A stretch of DNA of 12,871 nt, taken from positions 7,858-20,728 of the forward strand of contig DJMK01000129.1 of the NCBI GenBank assembly GCA_002436485.1, read 5' to 3'. This document shows, piece after piece, positions 5,259 to 12,871 of this stretch. The translations under genes were made by a program, and so were the position numbers. Source of the DNA: Proteobacteria bacterium UBA6492 (GTDB lineage Bacteria > Pseudomonadota > Gammaproteobacteria > UBA6429 > Thiohalophilaceae). How positions within the stretch are numbered: position 1 is the first letter of the stretch; each line of letters opens with the position of its first letter. The notes beneath the pieces are model-generated. The model was not told where the DNA came from. It searched no databases and worked only from the letters and a program-made list of their open reading frames with translations.

Positions 5259-7265
5259 ATGGCAGAACAGGGCAAAATACGACAACTGACACGTCGCGGT
5301 ATCTTGCTGGATTTCCTGGGTTCGATGAACCTGGCAATTACCATCCTGGTAATCATTGCCGTTGCTTCTGTTATTGGTACGGTCTTACAGCAAAACCAGC
5401 CCTACAATAACTACATCATCAAGTTCGGTCCGTTCTGGCACGAGTTTTTCAAAACACTCAACCTCTACGATATATATTCTGCTTCCTGGTTCCTGGTGCT
5501 GCTGCTGTTCCTGGTGATCTCGACCAGTGTATGCATTTATCGCAACGTACCAGTAATGCTAAAAGACATGCGCAACTATCGCCTGAATGCGCAGCTAAAA
5601 ACTTTGCGCACCATGGAGAACAGCCAGGACTGGCAGTTGAGTTCTGATGTGCAGGCAACAGAAAACAAGATCAAACAGTTTTTGCAGGTTAACCGCTACC
5701 AGTTACGCGAAAAACAGCATGCCGATCGCAAGGTAATTACAGGTATGCGTGGCAAATGGAACCGGCTTGGTTACATGTTTGCGCATGTCGGTATTATCGT
5801 GTTGTGTATTGGTGGATTCATGGACGGCACATTTGATATCGCGCTGCGCGAGTGGACCGGTAAATCTGTTGTTGATATCAACACGGAACTGGTGAAGGAC
5901 ATGCCGGAAGAGAGCCAGCTCAAGCCAGGTGAACTGTTTTCATTTCGTGGCAACATATCCATACCAGAAGGGCTAAAAGCCAATTTTGTTTTATTACAAG
6001 TACGTGAAGGCAGACTTGTACAGTATTTACCTTTTGCGGTTGAACTGAAAGATTTTCGTGTTGAGCATTATGAATCTGGTCAACCGAAATCATTTGAAAG
6101 TGACCTGGTGATTCATGACGATCAACTGGACAAGCCACTGGAAAAAACTATTTCGGTTAACTATCCACTAATCTATCGTGGTTATCACATCTACCAGGCA
6201 TCATTTGGGGATGGTGGCTCGAAACTAAAATTTAAAGTCTGGCCATTCAACGATTACCAGTTGCGTACACTCGATATTGATGGTGTCGTACAAGAAGAAC
6301 GCATAATCGATACAGCAAAGGGACAGTTGACGCTGGAATTCGTCGATTTCAAAAAATTTAACGTGTTTCCTGCACCCAAGGACGATCCACAAAAACGCAA
6401 GTTTATGAATTTTGGCTCCAGCGTTGTTTTCAAGGTACGTGATAGCAGCGGTGCTGCACGCGAATACATCAATTTTATGTCGCCGGTATTACAGAACGAG
6501 CGCTATGTATTTATCACGGGCATGCGTACCTCCGTGGCCGAGGATTACCGTTACCTGCATATTCCTTCTGATGATAATGTTTCCATTGATCGCTTCATGA
6601 AATTTCATGCGCTGTTAAATAACACACCCTATGTACAGAAAGTAGCTGTTGAAACAGTGAATACCATCTTGAAAGATGCGCCAGGCGGCGATCAGTTCAG
6701 GGACAATATCATTCGGGTTATGATGGATCTACTCGACCAATTCAACTACGGTGGTTACCAGGCTATCGAGCGTTATATCAGAGACGCGCAAGTCGACAAT
6801 GAGCAAAAGCGCAAGATGGCTGAAGCTTACAGCAAAGTGTTAGATACATTGATGAAATCGCTGTATGTGGAAGTACTCAGGCAGGAAGGCGTTGATGTTG
6901 AAAAAGGCATTAACCGGGCGCAGGAACAATTTTATTTTGATGCGCTCGATGCATTGCGCCAGCTGCATCTGTATGGCACGCCATTTTATCTACAGCTGAC
7001 CGACTTTACCCACAGAGAATCATCGGGTTTATCTATTGCGAAATTACCGGGAAAAAATATTTTTTATCTGGGTTGCCTCATGGTGATCATCGGGATTTTC
7101 CTGTTATTCTACGTGACGCACCAGCGTGTCTGGCTGGTGATGTATACAGGCGAAAATGGCGCTAGCCATTTGCTGTTTGCCGGTAGTGGTAACCGAAACC
7201 AGAGTGATTTCCGGCAGCATTTCCAGGAACTATCAGAAAAAGTGGATGCCATACTCAAGGCATAA
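5259..7265 (+). CDS. resB: Cytochrome c biogenesis protein ResB (System II, Ccs1)
   Basis: A membrane protein of 668 residues, one half of the ResB-CcsB synthetase that exports heme and attaches it to apocytochrome CxxCH sites outside the inner membrane. Hydrophobic segments lie at about 24-44, 76-93 and 170-190 and near 599-619, with a large periplasmic domain between the third and fourth; this is the family topology. H176 in YMFAHVGIIVL and the His in FYVTHQRVW after the last segment match the conserved heme-ligand positions of the family. GILLDFLGSMNLAITIL is the typical N-terminal signature. An AAAGAG ribosome binding site precedes the ATG. ccsB follows after 15 bases, so the two are co-transcribed. 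The periplasmic domain includes an acidic, helical stretch at about 460-570, which is common in proteobacterial members. Confidence 0.95.
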   Translation: MAEQGKIRQLTRRGILLDFLGSMNLAITILVIIAVASVIGTVLQQNQPYNNYIIKFGPFWHEFFKTLNLYDIYSASWFLVLLLFLVISTSVCIYRNVPVMLKDMRNYRLNAQLKTLRTMENSQDWQLSSDVQATENKIKQFLQVNRYQLREKQHADRKVITGMRGKWNRLGYMFAHVGIIVLCIGGFMDGTFDIALREWTGKSVVDINTELVKDMPEESQLKPGELFSFRGNISIPEGLKANFVLLQVREGRLVQYLPFAVELKDFRVEHYESGQPKSFESDLVIHDDQLDKPLEKTISVNYPLIYRGYHIYQASFGDGGSKLKFKVWPFNDYQLRTLDIDGVVQEERIIDTAKGQLTLEFVDFKKFNVFPAPKDDPQKRKFMNFGSSVVFKVRDSSGAAREYINFMSPVLQNERYVFITGMRTSVAEDYRYLHIPSDDNVSIDRFMKFHALLNNTPYVQKVAVETVNTILKDAPGGDQFRDNIIRVMMDLLDQFNYGGYQAIERYIRDAQVDNEQKRKMAEAYSKVLDTLMKSLYVEVLRQEGVDVEKGINRAQEQFYFDALDALRQLHLYGTPFYLQLTDFTHRESSGLSIAKLPGKNIFYLGCLMVIIGIFLLFYVTHQRVWLVMYTGENGASHLLFAGSGNRNQSDFRQHFQELSEKVDAILKA

Positions 7266-7280
7266 CGAGAGGTTCAACAC

Positions 7281-8522
7281 ATGTCAGTACCCGATAACGT
7301 CATACAGGATGAGCTGAAACCGGCTTCATTTTTCAAGTCGCTGAGTATTGTTGACTGGGTGTTTGCAGTCTTGCTGCTGGCCGGCAGCGTATTTGCCTAT
7401 CAGAAATACGCCTATTTAATGGACGGCTATGAGGTCGGTATTCTATTTGGCACGGCACTTAGCCTGGTTGCGCTTGGCTGGTGGTGGAAACAGACCCGTG
7501 TGCTTATGTTCGCCATTGCGGCAATTAGCCTGTTGGCGATCCTGTTGTATGAACCGGCCATCGCCAATCTGAACAAGGATGGCCTGTTTGGTCGTGATGC
7601 CGTGGCCGCATTGTCCAGCCTGGATGATAAGACGCACAGCAAGTTTCTGTTCAAGTATTTCCTGTCCAGCACCTCGGCCATCATGTGGATGAGCGCGCTT
7701 TTCGTGATTGCCACCTTTGCCTATTTCTTCGCAACCTTTATCCGCAATGAATTTGCCGGCAAGGTTGCCAGTGGCCTGACCTGGTCTGCCACAACAATGG
7801 GTTTTGTTGGTCTGATGGTCCGCTGGCGTGAGTCATACCTGATTGGTGCTGATATTGGGCACATACCGGTGAGCAACCTTTACGAGGTATTCATCCTGTT
7901 CGCCGTGGTTACCGCACTGATCTACTTGCATTATGAAGGCAAGTACAAAACCAAAACCATGGGCGGGTTCGTGTTGCTCATTATTAGTGCATCCATTGCC
8001 TTTCTGTTGTGGTATCACTTTGAGAAGGGTGCACATGAAATTTCACCGCTGGTGCCCGCACTCAAGAGTTACTGGATGAAGATCCACGTGCCTGCCAATT
8101 TTATTGGTTACGGCGCCTTTGCATTGGCAGCCATGTTGGGCGTGGCCTATCTCATCAGGTCAAAAATCGAGAAAAGTAATCCTTCCAGCCAGGCCATACA
8201 GATGTTGCCCTCGCTAAACATGCTGGATGATGTAATGCACAAGTCAATCGCGCTTGGCTTTGCTTTCTTCACCATCGCGACGGTATTGGGTGCCATGTGG
8301 GCTGCCGAGGCATGGGGCGGTTACTGGTCCTGGGACCCGAAAGAGACCTGGGCGCTGATTGTCTGGCTAAACTATGCAGCCTGGCTACATATGCGGCTTA
8401 CCAAGGGTTGGCGTGGTGCCCCGCTGGCGTGGTGGGCTGTGATCGGGCTGTTTATCACGACCTTCGCCTTCCTCGGTGTAAACATGTTCTTATCCGGGCT
8501 GCATTCCTACGGCGAACTGTAA
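7281..8522 (+). CDS. ccsB: Cytochrome c synthetase subunit CcsB/CcsA (System II, ResC)
   Basis: An integral membrane protein of 413 residues with about ten hydrophobic segments. The heme-handling WWD motif WGGYWSWDPKETW is at 345-357. H269 (KIHVPANF) and H370 (AWLHMRL) flank it as the expected periplasmic heme ligands. A further His in GHIPVSNLYE, before a central membrane segment, matches a conserved position. Together with ResB it moves heme across the membrane and ligates it to cytochromes such as the c5 and c4 encoded just upstream. GAGAGG precedes the ATG. No Ccm (System I) genes are in view, so this window supports System II in this organism without excluding the other elsewhere. Confidence 0.96.
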   Translation: MSVPDNVIQDELKPASFFKSLSIVDWVFAVLLLAGSVFAYQKYAYLMDGYEVGILFGTALSLVALGWWWKQTRVLMFAIAAISLLAILLYEPAIANLNKDGLFGRDAVAALSSLDDKTHSKFLFKYFLSSTSAIMWMSALFVIATFAYFFATFIRNEFAGKVASGLTWSATTMGFVGLMVRWRESYLIGADIGHIPVSNLYEVFILFAVVTALIYLHYEGKYKTKTMGGFVLLIISASIAFLLWYHFEKGAHEISPLVPALKSYWMKIHVPANFIGYGAFALAAMLGVAYLIRSKIEKSNPSSQAIQMLPSLNMLDDVMHKSIALGFAFFTIATVLGAMWAAEAWGGYWSWDPKETWALIVWLNYAAWLHMRLTKGWRGAPLAWWAVIGLFITTFAFLGVNMFLSGLHSYGEL

Positions 8523-8525
8523 GTC

Positions 8526-8574
8526 GGCCAGGATTGTTGGCCAGAGCGCACAGTATTTTGAATACTGTTAGCGC
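8526..8574 (+). other. Two consecutive hairpins after ccsB
   Basis: Immediately after the ccsB stop, GGCCA (8526-8530) pairs with TGGCC (8538-8542). Next, GCGC plus ACAGTATT (8546-8557) pairs with AATACTGT (8561-8568) and GCGC (8571-8574), leaving a 2-base bulge and a 3-base loop. No T tract follows either one, so they are not classical intrinsic terminators. They could stabilise the resB-ccsB mRNA end, act in Rho-dependent termination or mark a processing site. Confidence 0.5.
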
Positions 8575-8603
8575 AGTCACTCCCTGTTCAGGAACCATCG
8601 GTG

Positions 8604-8622
8604 ATAATTTGCATCAAATTAT
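8604..8622. promoter_or_regulatory. Palindrome upstream of dsbA, operator-like
   Basis: ATAATTTG, CAT and CAAATTAT form a perfect inverted repeat with 8-bp arms and a 3-base centre, ending 45 bases before the dsbA start codon. The AT-rich arms and short spacer suit a dimeric DNA-binding protein better than an RNA hairpin. No regulator can be named, and no strong sigma70 promoter was recognised around it. Confidence 0.4.
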
Positions 8623-8667
8623 GTAATTATCTACGCTTTTAAGCATGCAAATATGCGGAGAAAAATA

Positions 8668-9309
8668 ATGATACGAGGCTTCAAGTTACTTTTTGTAATC
8701 AGTGCGTTTGCGCTGCTGTTATCGCCTGCTGCAAAGGCCGAGTTTGATGAGGGAATTGAATACAAAAAGGTGGTGCCACCTGTCCGTGCTGAACAAAAGG
8801 ACAAAATCGAGGTGGTCGAGTTATTCTGGTATGGCTGTCCACATTGTTACAGTTTTGAGCCAAAGCTGAACAAGTGGAAAAAGACCATGCCTGCCAACGT
8901 GACCTTCAAGCGTATACCGGCCATTTTCCCGAACAGGAAATCCTGGGAAACGCATGCACGTGCCTATTACACCGCCGAGTTACTGGGCGTGGTAGACAAA
9001 ATTCATCAGCCACTGTTTGATGCGCTTCATAAGCATAAGCAAAAAGTCTTCACCGAGGATGCGCTGGCCAATTTTTTTGCTCAGCATGGTGTGGATCAGA
9101 AAACATTCAAGGATACTTTCAACTCGTTCGGTGTCACCATGAAGGTTAATATTGCGCGTGACCTCACTCGACGTTATCAAATAGATGGTGTGCCAACCGT
9201 AATTATCAATGGTCGCTATCGTACCCATGCCAGCCTGACCAACGGACAGGCAGGAATGTTGAAAGTGATCGATTACCTTATACAAAAAGAATCGCGAGCA
9301 GGAAAGTAA
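8668..9309 (+). CDS. dsbA: Thiol:disulfide interchange protein DsbA
   Basis: A protein of 213 residues with a Sec signal peptide (MIRGFKLLFVISAFALLLSPAAKA), then a thioredoxin-fold oxidase with an inserted helical domain. The redox centre is CPHC (C57 to C60, about 33-36 in the mature form) in ELFWYGCPHCYSFEP, and the cis-proline is P176 in GVPTVIING. It introduces disulfides into exported proteins in the periplasm, normally recycled by DsbB, which is not in this window. The ATG at 8668 is chosen over the in-frame ATG at 8653 because GGAG (8657-8660) sits 7 bases before it. Its position after c5/c4/resB/ccsB is functionally sensible, since CxxCH thiols are oxidised by DsbA and must be reduced again before heme attachment. 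Confidence 0.95.
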   Translation: MIRGFKLLFVISAFALLLSPAAKAEFDEGIEYKKVVPPVRAEQKDKIEVVELFWYGCPHCYSFEPKLNKWKKTMPANVTFKRIPAIFPNRKSWETHARAYYTAELLGVVDKIHQPLFDALHKHKQKVFTEDALANFFAQHGVDQKTFKDTFNSFGVTMKVNIARDLTRRYQIDGVPTVIINGRYRTHASLTNGQAGMLKVIDYLIQKESRAGK

Positions 9310-9397
9310 TCGCCGTTAATAATAAATCTGTTAATCGGATGCTATTGTTTCTGATGATTAGATTTCGACAAGAACGCGTTGTGAAGGAGAACACTGC

Positions 9398-11029
9398 ATG
9401 AAGGCGTCGGAACTGTTTATACGCTGCCTGGAAAATGAAGGTGTTGAGTATGTGTTTGGTTTGCCAGGTGAGGAAAACCTGGACGTCATGGATGCGTTAC
9501 TCGATTCGAGTATCAAGTTTGTCACGGTAAGGCATGAACAGGGTGCTGCATTCATGGCCGACGTTTATGGTCGACTGACTGGTAAAGCAGGTGTCTGTCT
9601 GGCGACGCTGGGTCCTGGTGCCACCAATCTGATGACGGGTGTTGCCGATGCCAACATGGACCATGCACCACTGGTCGCGATTGCTGGTCAGGCAAGTACG
9701 CATCGTCTACATAAAGAGTCACACCAGGTACTGGACCTCGAAGAAATTTTTCGCAGTATTACCAAGTATTCATCTCGCCTGTTGTCACCGGACATTATCA
9801 CTGAAGTGGTACGCAAGGCGTTCAAGGTTGCACAAACAGAAAAGTACGGCGCTACCTTTATCGAGTTTCCGGAAAACATTGCAGAAATGCAAATCGATGA
9901 CAAACCGTTACCGGTCAAGCATCCACACCCACCGGAACCACCAGCAGAGCGAATTGATGCTGCCGCCGCGTTGATTTCTGATGCCAAGAACCCGATCATT
10001 CTTGCAGGCAATGGCGTGGTGCGTAGCAAGGCATGGAAGCAACTTGGCGAGTTTGCCGAGGAGTTGCGTATTCCGGTCGCCAATACATTCATGGCCAAGG
10101 GTGTTATTCCCTTCAAACATCCCATGGCTCTGGGCAGTGCAGGTTTACAGGCCAATGATTACGTGAGCTGTGGTTTTAATCGTGCCGATGTCATTATCTG
10201 TGTTGGTTATGACCTGGTTGAATACCATCCTTACCTTTGGCACCCAACCAAGGATCGCACCATCATTCACATTGACAGTTCCCCCGCCGAAGTTGACGCT
10301 TACTACAATATCAATGTAGGTGTCGTTGGTGATATCAAGCATTCACTGTTACGCATTATGAAAGTTGCCAGTCCGAATACCGGGACTGCCATGCGTGCAT
10401 TGCGCGAGCTACTGATCGAGGACATGAACCAGCACAAGGATGATGATGCGGTTCCCATGAAGCCGCAAAAGATTATCTGGGATTTGCGAACCGCCATGGA
10501 CCTGGAAGGTATCGCCATCTGCGACGTGGGTGCGCACAAGATGTGGATGTCTCGTATGTTTCGTTGTGAATATCCAAATACATGTCTCATCTCCAATGGC
10601 TTTGCCAGCATGGGTATTGCAGTGCCGGGCGCCATCGGCGCCAAGCTGGCCTTCCCGGATCGGCAGGTTGTCGCGGTAACCGGCGATGCCGGGTTTTTAA
10701 TGAATGTACAGGAACTGGAAACGGCGGTCAGATTAAAAACGCCCATCGTCGTGTTGGTCTGGAACGATAATGCCTATGGACTGATAGAATGGAAGCAAAT
10801 GAACGAATTTGGTCGAAAGTCGTATGTTGATTTCGACAATCCGGACCTGGTCAAGCTAGCAGAATCATTTGGTGCGAAGGGCTATCGCGTGGAAAAAGGT
10901 GGCGACTTGATGAGCATTCTGGAGACGGCCCTGCATGACAACGCGGTTAGTATCATTGACTGCCCGGTTGATTACAGTGAGAATTTGAAATTGACGAGCA
11001 AGCTGGGCGAGATGGTTTGCCCGATTTAG
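9398..11029 (+). CDS. Thiamine diphosphate-dependent acetolactate synthase-like enzyme (AlsS type)
   Basis: A cytoplasmic enzyme of 543 residues with the three-domain layout of the POX/AHAS superfamily. The catalytic Glu is E47 (RHEQGAAFMADVYGR). The metal-ThDP motif runs from G429-D430-A431 to N456-D457-N458. Segments such as YDLVEYHPYLW, GAHKMWMSR, QELETAVRLKTPIV, VKLAESFGAKG and the end IIDCPVDYSENLKL resemble catabolic AlsS (pyruvate to 2-acetolactate) more than biosynthetic IlvB/IlvI. No ilvN/ilvH regulatory subunit follows, as expected for a single-subunit enzyme. AAGGAG (9384-9389) precedes the ATG by 8 bases. No acetolactate decarboxylase is nearby, so an acetoin pathway is not shown; another 2-oxoacid or carboligase activity remains possible. 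Confidence 0.82.
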   Translation: MKASELFIRCLENEGVEYVFGLPGEENLDVMDALLDSSIKFVTVRHEQGAAFMADVYGRLTGKAGVCLATLGPGATNLMTGVADANMDHAPLVAIAGQASTHRLHKESHQVLDLEEIFRSITKYSSRLLSPDIITEVVRKAFKVAQTEKYGATFIEFPENIAEMQIDDKPLPVKHPHPPEPPAERIDAAAALISDAKNPIILAGNGVVRSKAWKQLGEFAEELRIPVANTFMAKGVIPFKHPMALGSAGLQANDYVSCGFNRADVIICVGYDLVEYHPYLWHPTKDRTIIHIDSSPAEVDAYYNINVGVVGDIKHSLLRIMKVASPNTGTAMRALRELLIEDMNQHKDDDAVPMKPQKIIWDLRTAMDLEGIAICDVGAHKMWMSRMFRCEYPNTCLISNGFASMGIAVPGAIGAKLAFPDRQVVAVTGDAGFLMNVQELETAVRLKTPIVVLVWNDNAYGLIEWKQMNEFGRKSYVDFDNPDLVKLAESFGAKGYRVEKGGDLMSILETALHDNAVSIIDCPVDYSENLKLTSKLGEMVCPI

Positions 11030-11071
11030 GTATTCAGCCCACATATTCCAGCCAGGTGGTCTAGTAGAAAA

Positions 11072-11845
11072 ATGACAGGGCAAGTCCTTCGCATGTTGAG
11101 CTATAACGTTCAGGTCGGCATAAGTACGCGGCGGCCGCACCATTACGTGACGCATAGCTGGAAGCACGTTCTGCCGCATAACCAACGTCTTGCCAACCTC
11201 GACAGGGTTGCCGACCTGTTGCAGGGCTACGATCTGGTTGGTTTACAGGAAGTCGACGCCGGCTCCATGCGCAGTAACTACATCAACCTGGTCGAGTACC
11301 TGGCAATGAAGTCGGGTTTTCCCTTCTGGTATCACCAGGTCAACCGTAACCTGGGCCGATTTGCCCAGCACAGTAATGGCCTGCTGAGTCGTTACCGTCC
11401 GGTGGAAGTGAAGGACATCAACCTGCCGGCGCTGATTCCGGGTCGTAACGCTATCCTGGCCCGCTTTGGTTCACATGAAAACTCGCTTGCGGTCATTATC
11501 ATGCATCTATCGCTTAGTCCTCGGGCGCGCAACAAGCAACTGGGCTACATCAGCGAGATTGTGAATGAGCATGATCATGCCATCCTCATGGGCGACATGA
11601 ATTGCAAGCTGCACAGCAAGGAAATGCGTCTGTTGTTCCGCAGGACTGATTTGCATGAACCAATAGAAGAGACATTCACCTTTCCTAGCTGGCGGCCACA
11701 GCACCATATTGACCATATACTGGTTACCAGCGATTTGCGGGTGAAATCTGTTAAGGCACTCAACCATTCCTATTCGGATCACCTGCCCATCATGATGGAA
11801 TTGAAATTACCCGCCGGTCTTCACCTGGGCCGCCAGGCTGCCTGA
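11072..11845 (+). CDS. Endonuclease/exonuclease/phosphatase (EEP) superfamily protein
   Basis: A protein of 257 residues spanning a full EEP fold, with no signal peptide or membrane segment. Catalytic landmarks are present: an Asn in MLSYNVQVG, E60 in GLQEVD (metal-binding), D175 and N177 in LMGDMNCK, IDHI in HHIDHILVT, and D236/H237 in YSDHLP. The superfamily includes Mg-dependent DNA nucleases, phosphatases and sphingomyelinases, so the substrate cannot be deduced. The start ATG at 11072 is 42 bases after the preceding stop; no strong Shine-Dalgarno is visible, and an internal ATG at 11093 would begin right at the first motif. A similar protein lies next to dsbA in pseudomonads, as I recall, so the linkage to this cluster is conserved although the role is not known to me. 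Confidence 0.88.
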   Translation: MTGQVLRMLSYNVQVGISTRRPHHYVTHSWKHVLPHNQRLANLDRVADLLQGYDLVGLQEVDAGSMRSNYINLVEYLAMKSGFPFWYHQVNRNLGRFAQHSNGLLSRYRPVEVKDINLPALIPGRNAILARFGSHENSLAVIIMHLSLSPRARNKQLGYISEIVNEHDHAILMGDMNCKLHSKEMRLLFRRTDLHEPIEETFTFPSWRPQHHIDHILVTSDLRVKSVKALNHSYSDHLPIMMELKLPAGLHLGRQAA

Positions 11846-11962
11846 ACATTTTCGGTTATTTGGCTGTTTTTGGCCTCGATTGACCACAAAATGCCGTAAC
11901 TGGCTAAATCCAACGCTGGCTTATCCGATAAATAGTTACTCTCTTTCCAAACCAGACTCCTG

Positions 11963-12871
11963 ATGGCAACCGAAAAACAAGAACTTGAAACCAATGACCG
12001 CTGGAAGGCCCGTTATTACGAGGTACTGGAAGAACTCGAAGGCCGACAGCAAGAATGGCTGCAGGCGGTGCAGTTGCTGGATGGTCTTGCTACTCAGCTG
12101 ACGCGAGCGACGAATAACCAGGCGTGCGACCTGTCGGCGGTGTTGAATGATTTGCAGCGGGAAAGTGCTAATCCTGAGGAGGCTGGCGAGTTACAGTCTC
12201 ATATCAATACGATTAGCCAAAGACTGGTTGAGCTCTATCAGAACACGGGTACAGGCACAGCGGCTCATCCTGCCAACGTGTTTGTCGATATTCTCGAGAA
12301 ACTGCAATTGCCCGAACAACTTGCAACTGAATTCAGGTCACTGAAAAAGAACGTCAAGCGTCTTGCCTGGCAAGATGAGGGTAGCGAAGTGTCTGCCAGC
12401 TTCATGAATATCATACAGCGCCTGTTGCATGATGATGAAGAATTAACACGTCCTACACGCAAACAGAAACTAATCAGTCGCCTGTTAACACGTGCCAGTC
12501 AGTCAGAAGCCGCCGCTGAATCCTGCGACTCAAATAAACAGGCAAAACCAGCAAAGTCGGAGCAGGAGGTACAGCAACGTTTTATTGCACCTGCCGTTGG
12601 TGAACTGCTGTTACAACTTGCCTTGCGCATGCCGGATGACGTCAAGCGCAAGATAAACTTCGCAACCCTGAAAAGACATACCAACAAGGCGCGTCGCCGT
12701 AAGGACCTGATACCTATCATCGATGTGATTGCGCAACAGATCGAATCTGCGTACCAGAGCGAACAAAATGTACCGGTACTTTTAAAAAACGAGTCCGTCG
12801 AAGCCATCGCGAATGCGATCAGTCCCGTGTTTGAGCAACTGGAAACACCGGTTGATTTGAAACCGCGTATT
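11963..12871 (+). CDS. N-terminal part of a soluble signalling protein, probably a DgcH-like diguanylate cyclase
   Basis: An open frame from the ATG at 11963 to the window end, 303 codons with no stop. It starts MATEKQELETNDRWKARYYE and is strongly charged and helical, with coiled-coil-like stretches at about 10-40 and 60-95 and no membrane segment. A second helical unit (about 105-175) and, after a low-complexity linker rich in S, A, K and Q (about 176-200), a further unit (200-303) resemble repeated helical sensor-like domains. The N-terminal pattern (W-K-x-R/K-Y followed by an E-rich helix) and the position after dsbA and the EEP gene recall PA5487/DgcH of Pseudomonas, where a GGDEF domain follows. 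That catalytic domain would lie outside this window, so the identity is inferred from context. No clear Shine-Dalgarno was seen. Confidence 0.55.
   Translation, partial: MATEKQELETNDRWKARYYEVLEELEGRQQEWLQAVQLLDGLATQLTRATNNQACDLSAVLNDLQRESANPEEAGELQSHINTISQRLVELYQNTGTGTAAHPANVFVDILEKLQLPEQLATEFRSLKKNVKRLAWQDEGSEVSASFMNIIQRLLHDDEELTRPTRKQKLISRLLTRASQSEAAAESCDSNKQAKPAKSEQEVQQRFIAPAVGELLLQLALRMPDDVKRKINFATLKRHTNKARRRKDLIPIIDVIAQQIESAYQSEQNVPVLLKNESVEAIANAISPVFEQLETPVDLKPRI

Noticed and set aside
9324..9365. Imperfect inverted repeat between dsbA and the AlsS-like gene (AAATC with GATTT, TAATC with GATTA)
   Set aside because: The arms are short and AT-rich, with a 3-base bulge, a 19-base loop and no T tract; this is not enough for a terminator or operator call.

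Overview
The window looks like ordinary chromosomal core DNA from a gammaproteobacterium of moderate GC content. The protein families, the gene order polA / engB / cytochrome c5 / cytochrome c4 / dsbA / endonuclease-like protein, and the use of System II (ResB-CcsB) for cytochrome c maturation all fit that group; I cannot name a genus. No mobile element, phage, CRISPR array, tRNA or rRNA was seen.

Layout. The 5' end of a LOG-family (TIGR00730) gene lies on the minus strand (1-242). It is divergent from polA (348-3059), a complete DNA polymerase I with all three enzymatic domains. The 425-base gap between polA and the convergent engB (3485-4144, minus) contains no protein gene but is densely structured: a polA terminator, then two consecutive small-RNA-like modules. 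Each module has three hairpins with C-rich loops, and each ends in a strong intrinsic terminator (about 3158-3266 and 3338-3469). This tandem pair is the most interesting thing in the window. It resembles the sX13 type of C-rich-loop riboregulator and sits where other gammaproteobacteria keep Spot 42 (E. coli) or ErsA (Pseudomonas).

A strong sigma70-type promoter inside the 5' end of engB drives, on the plus strand, cytochrome c5 (4241-4555) and the translationally overlapping diheme cytochrome c4 (4552-5160), closed by a terminator. Then come resB (5259-7265) and ccsB (7281-8522), which form the System II heme export and ligation complex that such cytochromes need, and dsbA (8668-9309), a periplasmic thiol oxidase. 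Together these make one periplasmic electron-carrier production unit: apocytochromes, heme attachment and thiol chemistry.

Downstream are an AlsS-like thiamine diphosphate enzyme (9398-11029) with no adjacent small subunit, an endonuclease/exonuclease/phosphatase-fold protein (11072-11845), and the N-terminal 303 codons of a soluble, charged protein (11963 to the window end). From gene order and general character, that last one is probably the front half of a DgcH-like diguanylate cyclase whose GGDEF domain would lie beyond the window.
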